This document shows positions 19,592 through 25,424 of a DNA stretch of 25,424 nucleotides, in pieces. Position 1 is the stretch's first letter; each line of letters starts with the position of its first letter. Position numbers and translations under genes: made by a program. The stretch is from a virus. The stretch lies in the IMG/VR virus record IMGVR_UViG_3300021962_000594, positions 1 to 25,424 of that record. One strand, 5' to 3'. Under the pieces are notes generated by a model that worked only from the letters and a program-made list of their open reading frames with translations, was not told the origin of the DNA and searched no databases.

Positions 19592-20920
19592 TTAGCGAAT
19601 ACCGTCCCTTTCAAGTTTCATTTTTAACAAATCAACTTTAGGATTACTTCGCTTTTTATCAACGTCATTACTTTCAGCAACTTTGTTAATAAAACTTTCT
19701 AAAACTTCAGCAGCTTTTTCGCCACTTCTAGCTTCTACTAATTCTTTATGTAGGTTTTCTAATTCAACGCCACGTAGTTTTGCACCTGCCCACGGATTAG
19801 CTGGATATGTTACTACTGATACATCAAATAATCTTGCTTCGTTTACTTCCCTATTTTCGCCACTAACATCAAAATTATCTTTAATAGCTGCAAAAGCAAA
19901 TGACATTTCGTTTAAGTCGCCACGTTTCATAGCTGAAGCAACTTCTGCAACTGTTGGGTTTGATGGATCAAGTTCAGCACGTACAAATAAACCGTAATCA
20001 TCTTCTTCTAGTTGTAATGTACCTGATGATGTTCTTGCCAATGGTATGCCGTCGTGATTAACTAAAAATCTAACGTCATCTTGTTCTAATAAAGTCTTTT
20101 TGAAAGCACCAGGTTTAATTGTTTCATTGTATTGTCCACGGCTATCGTAAACGCCATAAGGTTTATTAAATACTGAAGCATATCCTGTAAATAATAAAGT
20201 ATCTGTATTATCTTCGCTTCTTTGCTCTACTGCACTAAATGTAAAACTTCTATTTTCAGTTTGTCTTTCCATTGTTTTTAGAATAGTATTTCTTTTCTGC
20301 ATACTAAGCGTTTGTGATATAGAAATTACTTTGTCAAATTTATCCATTAATCTAAACTCCCTTTTTTTCTTTTTTTCTTTTCTAGGTTCTAATTCGCCCT
20401 CGCTAACAAGTTGTGCAATTTTTCTATCTGCCCAATCAGCTGCTTTCATTGGTGCTGACCACGGATTAGAACCCCATAATAAAAATGCGACATCACTAGC
20501 AACCCAAGTTTTAGGATCATTTGGATTTGTTTTTTCTCTATCCAAATCGCTTAAATGTCTTTTATGCCACGCTGCAATACGAACTATTTTATCTATGCTA
20601 ATTTGTTCGCCATTTGCCATTTGCCTTGCTTCACGTTTTGTTTTTTCAGTAAGTCCGTCCCCTGCCTTATTAAGATTATCTAAACCACGTTGTGCATTTT
20701 CTTGCATAAATTTAGGTGGTGTTCTATCAACTTGCCTTAATTCTGCGTCTTGATCTAAACTGTTTTCTTCTTTTTGTTTAGCTTCGTTAATTAAAATAGC
20801 TTGTAATTGTGCTTCAGCTTCTTCGTGTGTTTCGTGGCAACCCATAATACGACCATCATCTAGTTTTACTACTGCGTGTCCTTTACAATCAGGATTATCC
20901 ATTTGTATTTCGTATGGCAT
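19592..20920 (-). CDS. Prohead protease with extra N-terminal domains, 442 aa
   Basis: Residues about 225-420 are an HK97-type prohead protease (U35): FTGYASVFNKPYGVYDSRGQY, IKPGAF, catalytic H289 in VNHDG, catalytic S340 in EMSFAF, and RLFDVSVVTYPA. It cuts the capsid delta domain during maturation. The preceding 200 residues are additional: a KGHAVVKLDDGRIMGCHET segment (13-31), and a helical domain with RGLDNLNKAGDGLT, ARQMANGEQIS and DVAFLLWGSNPW (78-154) that I recall from capsid-maturation proteins of actinobacterial phages. A Lys-rich linker (181-187) separates the parts. Internal Met residues (192, 207, 217) could give a shorter form. The gene overlaps its upstream neighbour by TAATG. 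Confidence 0.88.
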   Translation of the reverse strand: MPYEIQMDNPDCKGHAVVKLDDGRIMGCHETHEEAEAQLQAILINEAKQKEENSLDQDAELRQVDRTPPKFMQENAQRGLDNLNKAGDGLTEKTKREARQMANGEQISIDKIVRIAAWHKRHLSDLDREKTNPNDPKTWVASDVAFLLWGSNPWSAPMKAADWADRKIAQLVSEGELEPRKEKKKKREFRLMDKFDKVISISQTLSMQKRNTILKTMERQTENRSFTFSAVEQRSEDNTDTLLFTGYASVFNKPYGVYDSRGQYNETIKPGAFKKTLLEQDDVRFLVNHDGIPLARTSSGTLQLEEDDYGLFVRAELDPSNPTVAEVASAMKRGDLNEMSFAFAAIKDNFDVSGENREVNEARLFDVSVVTYPANPWAGAKLRGVELENLHKELVEARSGEKAAEVLESFINKVAESNDVDKKRSNPKVDLLKMKLERDGIR

Positions 20921-21174
20921 TAGTCTGGCCTTAAAATTGATATATTTCCTGTTGTACCCTCGCTTTTAGCGTAAAGTTCGTTATCTTGTGGTACACGTAT
21001 TTCTATTAATTCGCCATTGTCTAAATGTAAACCATTTGCTGAAGTTACATCACTTCCACCTAAATACATTTTATTTGAGTGGTTATTATGAACGTATATA
21101 TGCTGTTCAAAATTTTGTTTATCTAATATTTTTGTTGCAACAGTTGTGCTTACTGAAATAGCTTCACTAATCAT
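20920..21174 (-). CDS. Small beta-sandwich-like structural protein, 84 aa
   Basis: The pattern of beta strands (ISVSTTVATKI, QHIYVHNNHSNKMYLGGSDVTSANGLHL, LIEIRV, ELYAKSEGTTGNISILRP) is common in small phage proteins or C-terminal domains that decorate heads or fibres: 'V.V.N.....YLG...VT..NG..L..GE'. It lies between portal and protease, overlapping the portal gene by eight bases. A decoration or portal-associated role is my inference. Confidence 0.6.
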   Translation of the reverse strand: MISEAISVSTTVATKILDKQNFEQHIYVHNNHSNKMYLGGSDVTSANGLHLDNGELIEIRVPQDNELYAKSEGTTGNISILRPD

Positions 21175-22381
21175 TTGGTAACTCGTTTGTTGGGTCGTGT
21201 TGATCTACGCCTTGTGGTGTTATTAATGGATCAATTAAAGCACCTTGTAATCCTATATAGAATTTGTCGCCACCCTCGTACGGTTCTAAGTCCATTTTTG
21301 ACCTAGCTTCATTTGGTGTCATAATTCCAGAACTAATTGCAACTTGATATGATCTAACACGGCTTAATTGGTCGCCACGGCTATATTCATCTGTATCTAA
21401 TTTAACAAATTGCTTACCTGGTAGTAAAGAGCTTAAACCATCTTCAATACGTCTAATCCACGGCAATAATGTATGTCTAATAAAAGCTAATCCATTACTT
21501 TCAATATTGCTATAAACATTTGAAGCGTCTTTAGATAACAATAAATGTGCTGGTATTCTAAACACTCTTGCTATTTCATTTACAATTTGTTCTCTTGCGT
21601 CAATTAATTCTGAACCAGCAGAAGCACTAATTGCTTTCCATTTTAAGCCACCTGTTAATACAGCTGGTTTTCTATTTCTATTGTGGTTCATTATCCAAGT
21701 TTCCTTTAACACACTTGCTTGTTCAGCTGTTAAATCTCTATCTGTTTCAAGTACTGAACTTGGTGTACCACCTTGACCATAAAACTGTGCTATGTGTCTT
21801 TCCATAGCTAAAGCCAATCCATAAGTGTTTGAGTTAGTACGTAATGGACTTACACCAATTAAATTACCTGGATAAGAATACCAAACAAAATGTAACATAT
21901 TGTCTGATGTAATCTTTCGTTCAAATGAACCTTTTTTACTCATAAGCATATAAATTTTCATACCATTATCCATTTCAACTTTTACTTTCTCTGGGTGTAC
22001 TGGTGTAAGTTGTATTGGTCTGCCTTGTCTATCTTTATCAACTAAAATAAATGCGTTGCCGTGCATAGCTAATGAAGTAATTGTTTGATGTAATAATGAA
22101 AACATTGTTAAATCAAGACCAACGTTTGGTTTTTCTAAAAATTTAGGTTTTTCAGTATAAATTGTTTTTTGACCGTCATAACGAAGTGTTTTTACTGGAA
22201 GTAATGCGATACTATCAGCAATTAACGATATTGCACTAAATACTGTTGAAATACCAAGTGCTGACATTTCATTGACTTTTTCGCCTGTATAGTTATACAA
22301 GCCACCCTCACGCAACGCTAATAAATCAACTAGGTTGCCTAATGCTGCGTCCCTGTTTTCTACTCTTTTGAATAAACTCAT
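21167..22381 (-). CDS. Portal protein (HK97 family), 404 aa
   Basis: Twelve copies of such a protein form the DNA entry channel at one capsid vertex. Typical features: SALGISTVFSAISLIADSIALLPVK (about 41-65), a LTSLAMHGNAF-type segment (here ITSLAMHGNAFILVDKD), GVSPLR, an EAEG-like helical clip region, ARVFRIPAHLL with the SNIE motif (SNVYSNIESNGLAF), and NEARSKMDLEPYEGGD near the end. The length is normal. The start overlaps the stop of a 46-aa gene as ATGA. Confidence 0.94.
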   Translation of the reverse strand: MSLFKRVENRDAALGNLVDLLALREGGLYNYTGEKVNEMSALGISTVFSAISLIADSIALLPVKTLRYDGQKTIYTEKPKFLEKPNVGLDLTMFSLLHQTITSLAMHGNAFILVDKDRQGRPIQLTPVHPEKVKVEMDNGMKIYMLMSKKGSFERKITSDNMLHFVWYSYPGNLIGVSPLRTNSNTYGLALAMERHIAQFYGQGGTPSSVLETDRDLTAEQASVLKETWIMNHNRNRKPAVLTGGLKWKAISASAGSELIDAREQIVNEIARVFRIPAHLLLSKDASNVYSNIESNGLAFIRHTLLPWIRRIEDGLSSLLPGKQFVKLDTDEYSRGDQLSRVRSYQVAISSGIMTPNEARSKMDLEPYEGGDKFYIGLQGALIDPLITPQGVDQHDPTNELPND

Positions 22382-22518
22382 CTAACTGTTAAATAACTTC
22401 CTAATATCATAAATGCACCAGCTATTACAAACGCAAGTGATACATTAATTGTATATACTCCATAAATTATAAGTGTTGCACCTAGTACTTCAGTTAGTGT
22501 TGTTATATAGTTTTTCAT
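22378..22518 (-). CDS. Small two-segment membrane protein, 46 aa
   Basis: Two hydrophobic stretches (about 11-24 and 28-43) cover most of the peptide. AAGGAAAGG lies close upstream, inside the methyltransferase gene, with which it overlaps by 29 bases. The stop overlaps the portal ATG as ATGA. A membrane protein next to a portal gene is unusual, and its role is unknown. Confidence 0.6.
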   Translation of the reverse strand: MKNYITTLTEVLGATLIIYGVYTINVSLAFVIAGAFMILGSYLTVR

Positions 22519-23227
22519 CTATCCTTTCCTTTGCTATATTATAATATTCCTTATCTAATTCAATTCCAATAAAATCTCTATTAGTATTAACACAAGCTAC
22601 ACCTGTGCTTCCTGATCCCATTGTAAAGTCTAAAACTACTTCATTTTCTAAAGTGTATGTTTTTATTAGATATTCAAGTAAATCTGTTGGTTTTTGTGTT
22701 GAATGTTTTCTATTTTCATCAGTTTTAAAAAATTTTAAAGTTGTTGGGTATCTTAATTTATCAGCTATTTTTTTTGTAGTATCTGTATGTTTACCATAAA
22801 CTTTATTACCTTTACTGTAATTTTTATATGTCATTTTTTTATTATTGTAATTTAATCTTTGTTCTTTAATTGGATAATACTTACCAATTTTTTTATAAAA
22901 TATTGAAATTAATTCTGTATTTCTCATTGGCTGATGTTTTGAATTAAGAAGTCCTGTTGGTCTATTTTTTTCCCAAATCCAATCATATTTGTATTCATCT
23001 AAATTACTTAATCTTAAATGGCTACTAAATGGCTCTGTGCCAAATAAAGCAATTGCAGCATTATCTTTTCTAATTCTTTTAAGCTCTGCCCACATTGGCT
23101 CATAAGGTATTACAAAATCCCATTTACAAGCAGTTGTGCCATAAGGTGGATCAGTTAAAATAAAGTCAATAGAATTATCTGGTATATTTTGCATAATTTC
23201 TAAACAATCGCCATTGTATAATTTCAT
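22490..23227 (-). CDS. DNA methyltransferase, beta-class (N6-adenine or N4-cytosine), 245 aa
   Basis: The catalytic motif DPPY (26-29) comes first and the SAM-binding motif FTMGSGSTG (201-209) last, the order of beta-class amino-methyltransferases. STQKP (motif X-like) precedes the SAM site. The central variable part is rich in Lys, Asn and Tyr and should hold the target-recognition region. No restriction enzyme is nearby, so it is a solitary methyltransferase, likely protecting phage DNA or modulating packaging or expression. It sits between TerL (ATGA overlap) and portal, and its base composition looks more AT-rich than its neighbours, suggesting later acquisition. The recognition site cannot be read from sequence. 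Confidence 0.9.
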   Translation of the reverse strand: MKLYNGDCLEIMQNIPDNSIDFILTDPPYGTTACKWDFVIPYEPMWAELKRIRKDNAAIALFGTEPFSSHLRLSNLDEYKYDWIWEKNRPTGLLNSKHQPMRNTELISIFYKKIGKYYPIKEQRLNYNNKKMTYKNYSKGNKVYGKHTDTTKKIADKLRYPTTLKFFKTDENRKHSTQKPTDLLEYLIKTYTLENEVVLDFTMGSGSTGVACVNTNRDFIGIELDKEYYNIAKERIDEKLYNNTN

Positions 23228-24672
23228 AAATTAATTATTGCAACTTTTGGTTCATCATCTAATGGATCAGGTGCAGTTATACGGTCAAGCATAATAACCA
23301 TAGCTATTGCAGCGTCAATCTTTCTTTTACTTCTACCCTTTGATAAACGCCAACCCATATCAGTAGTTCTTTGTGCTGCTGACATTACTTGGTCGGTAAA
23401 TGTTGGGTCGCCATTGTGTCTTACTTTTGTGTTTGCAATTAAATCATAAGCGTTGCCACAAGCTGGTATCATACGGCTATGTGTCTGTGGGAAGTTTACC
23501 ATTGGAACGCCACGATCTAATAAAACTTGTGCTGAACGTTCAAAAAATGCTGGGTCGTATGCTACTTCTTTAACTTTGTAGTCTTTCATTAGCGAAACAA
23601 TAAATGCTTCTATTTCTTGGTAATCCATAAAGTTTTCATCATTTGGTAGCCATACTTTTGACATCATATTAATTATTTCATTGTCATCTTTTTGACCATA
23701 AACTATTGCAACGCTATCGTGCCTTAGTGCCATATCAACACCTACAAACAAATCAAGTCCTGGTTCTAGTTCTAATTGTTCATCTTGACACGCTAACCAT
23801 TGTTCTATTTCTATCCAGCTTTCTTCTTCTGTTCTTGTCCATTGATTTAAGTGATAACGTTGAAATTCATTAATTGGTAATGATTTATGCCTACGTCTAA
23901 GGTTTTCTATTGGCCACCAATCGTTAGGTATAGCTGGATTTACTTTTTCCCAAATCTTTTCATCACTTGGGTTATCTTCTTCTTTTGCACCAATCCATTT
24001 AAAATAAAATTCAGGATCATCTTGTTTACCAGCTTCTTTTAATAAGCCACGTTGGTACATACGACCTGCCATACTATCCATATCGTGACCAGCAGTTGTA
24101 ATATTTAGCACTAATCCGTCTTTACGTTTAGCTGTATTGTTTGATAATACATAATGCACACGTTCTAAGTTAATATTGTTCCACTCGTGGATTTCATCAG
24201 CTATAAAGCAACTATTTCTACCACCATCAGCTGTACCTGCTTTTGCAGCAACTCTAAATGCACGACCTGGTGCATTTTTAACTTGTATTTCATTTTCAAA
24301 TGTTTCAACCATATCTCGTAAAAATATACTTTCATTACACATAGTTTTCATAGTTCCAAAAACTAAGTTTGCTTGTTCATAACTAGCGGCCGCTACTGCT
24401 ACTAATGGACTTGTTACACCTGATCCAAGTAGTTCATACATACCTATTGCTGCTGCTAATGCTGTTTTACCATTACCTTTTGGCAACCCTATTAACGCTT
24501 CCCTGTATTTTCTTTCGCCATTATCTTTTATTTCGTATAATTCATAAATAATTGCTTTTTGCCAATCATCAAGTTTAAATGGTTCGCCAAAAAAATCGCC
24601 CTCGCCGTGTACACAAAACTTTTCAATAAATTTAACAACACGTGAACCCCTAGTTTCAGGTAAAGTAATCAT
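23224..24672 (-). CDS. terL: Terminase large subunit
   Basis: The ATP-driven packaging motor and nuclease. Walker A is GLPKGNGKT (62-70), Walker B is FIADE (156-160), and the nuclease domain begins near residue 300 with LFVGVDMALRHDS, followed later by DPAFFERSAQVLLDRG and a C-terminal KRKIDAAIAMVIMLD, typical of the P27/HK97-type large terminases. I chose ATG 24672, which overlaps the preceding stop in ATGA, over the GTG two codons upstream. The length (482 aa) is normal. Confidence 0.95.
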   Translation of the reverse strand: MITLPETRGSRVVKFIEKFCVHGEGDFFGEPFKLDDWQKAIIYELYEIKDNGERKYREALIGLPKGNGKTALAAAIGMYELLGSGVTSPLVAVAAASYEQANLVFGTMKTMCNESIFLRDMVETFENEIQVKNAPGRAFRVAAKAGTADGGRNSCFIADEIHEWNNINLERVHYVLSNNTAKRKDGLVLNITTAGHDMDSMAGRMYQRGLLKEAGKQDDPEFYFKWIGAKEEDNPSDEKIWEKVNPAIPNDWWPIENLRRRHKSLPINEFQRYHLNQWTRTEEESWIEIEQWLACQDEQLELEPGLDLFVGVDMALRHDSVAIVYGQKDDNEIINMMSKVWLPNDENFMDYQEIEAFIVSLMKDYKVKEVAYDPAFFERSAQVLLDRGVPMVNFPQTHSRMIPACGNAYDLIANTKVRHNGDPTFTDQVMSAAQRTTDMGWRLSKGRSKRKIDAAIAMVIMLDRITAPDPLDDEPKVAIINL

Positions 24673-24770
24673 TTGCACATATTACATTTCTTTATATTTT
24701 GACCATCATAAAAATAATCATTACATTTTTCGCACCTAGTTAAATATTCTTTTTGTTTATTATCAACCAT
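24669..24770 (-). CDS. Mini zinc-ribbon protein between terminase subunits, 33 aa
   Basis: It starts in a TAATG overlap with TerS and ends in an ATGA overlap with TerL, so it is translated in line with both. C13-x2-C16 and C29-x2-C32, with 12 residues between the pairs, are a classic four-cysteine zinc ribbon, and little else is present. I infer a DNA-binding or protein-bridging function in packaging. I know of no characterised homologue of this size. Confidence 0.7.
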   Translation of the reverse strand: MVDNKQKEYLTRCEKCNDYFYDGQNIKKCNMCK

Positions 24771-25288
24771 TATTCTTCTTCCAACATTAATAAACGTGGA
24801 TCAAGTAATTCTTTTTCTTCATCTTCTTGTAAAAGTTGTTGTAATTGTTTAAAACCCATTTGTGCTTCGCCAAACGCAATACCAAGTCTTTGTCTAGCTA
24901 ATGGTGTTAATCCTAGTTCTTGTTCTAGTTTTAAAATCTTTTCTTCTAGTTTTAACGTTAAGCTAATTAATGGATTGATTGTAGGTTGCCCTTTTGATCC
25001 AATACCAAGCAAACCATTATTTCCCATATTTTGAATTGTACGATTTGCACGTTCAACTTCATCATAATATTGAAACAAGCGATAAAAAGCTGGGAAGTCC
25101 ACTTTTTGTGCAGTTGAAGCTAAATCACTATCCCAATATTCGTTCCAATAATTTCTAGTTTTAGTAAGCCACCTAGAATTAGCTTTAGGTGTTTCAAATG
25201 CTTTACCACCTTGTATTACACTCAATGAATTATCCCTATGTCCTGTTAGCTTGTCTTTTTGCTTTGGTAAGCGTCCACGTTTAGCCAT
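24770..25288 (-). CDS. terS: Terminase small subunit (P27-type), 172 aa
   Basis: It recognises packaging sites and regulates the large subunit. The N-terminus is basic (MAKRGRLPKQKDK). The middle has WLTKTRNYWNEYWDS and FYRLFQYYDEVERANR, and the C-terminal helical part has NPLISLTLKLEEKILKLEQELGLTPLARQRLG, the 'NP...LGLTP..R.RL' hallmark of the P27 family. It is the first gene of the leftward late operon. AAGG lies about seven bases before the ATG, and tandem repeats lie just upstream. Confidence 0.85.
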   Translation of the reverse strand: MAKRGRLPKQKDKLTGHRDNSLSVIQGGKAFETPKANSRWLTKTRNYWNEYWDSDLASTAQKVDFPAFYRLFQYYDEVERANRTIQNMGNNGLLGIGSKGQPTINPLISLTLKLEEKILKLEQELGLTPLARQRLGIAFGEAQMGFKQLQQLLQEDEEKELLDPRLLMLEEE

Positions 25289-25340
25289 TTTATACCTTGT
25301 ATTTATAATCTTACTTAGATCAACTATTTAATAACATACT

Positions 25341-25377
25341 ACTACATAACACTACATAATTTCAGTTTTAGAAAACT
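25341..25377. repeat. Tandem decamers and palindrome upstream of TerS
   Basis: ACTACATAAC (25341-25350) is followed at once by ACTACATAAT (25351-25360), with a partial related unit before it. AGTTTT and AAAACT (25364-25377) form a 6-bp palindrome with a 2-base centre. The rest of the gap (25289-25424) shows no gene. These are candidates for a TerS-binding packaging site or a late-promoter operator. Confidence 0.4.
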
Positions 25378-25424
25378 TAGAACTAGGTAAATTTTACATA
25401 AATTTGAGTAGAAAAAAAGTGTGC

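Overview
The window is most of a small, AT-rich, tailed-phage genome of siphovirus type (HK97-like head, long non-contractile tail), or a closely related provirus. The evidence is an uninterrupted leftward block carrying terminase, portal, prohead protease, HK97 capsid, connector, tail proteins, tape measure, fibres and lysis genes. Several families are ones I associate with marine metagenomic viruses: tail proteins ending in a 'LYGL'-type motif and a small 'DQLDMMYxD' protein. The P27-type TerS, a helical 'LLWG' domain ahead of the protease, an r1t-like holin and the Rad52-like plus SSB-like pair recall phages of Actinobacteria, so a marine actinobacterial host is possible but not proven. I see no integrase, DNA polymerase, helicase, tRNA or CRISPR array.

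Layout. (1) 1-735 has no convincing gene but is dense in small inverted repeats, including three hairpins with different stems and nearly the same loop. (2) 736-3456 is a rightward early operon: two tiny ORFs, two unknown proteins, then an amidoligase overlapping a class II glutamine amidotransferase. It ends in a perfect 12-bp hairpin and a strong terminator. (3) 3537-3660 is a repeat-rich gap. (4) 3714-4595 is a leftward RepB-type primase. (5) 4647-7739 runs rightward: small HTH-like protein, metallophosphoesterase, two unknowns, Rad52-like annealing protein and SSB-like protein, closed by a bidirectional terminator at 7792-7821. (6) 7853-25288 is the leftward late region. In transcription order: TerS, 33-residue zinc ribbon, TerL, DNA methyltransferase, small membrane protein, portal, small beta protein, protease, capsid, connector, tail terminator, two paralogous tail-tube proteins, G/G-T frameshift chaperones, tape measure, baseplate-type protein, fibres, lysis cassette.

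Most late genes are joined by TAATG or ATGA overlaps, so they are probably translated from long polycistronic RNAs. At least nine small genes (20-58 codons) fit exactly into the gaps between larger genes and are annotated here.

The best candidate for a little-described system is the early operon. It pairs a GCS/glutamine-synthetase-fold amidoligase with a cysteine-rich N-terminus to a glutaminase that could feed it ammonia, and it is flanked on both sides by elaborate RNA secondary structure.
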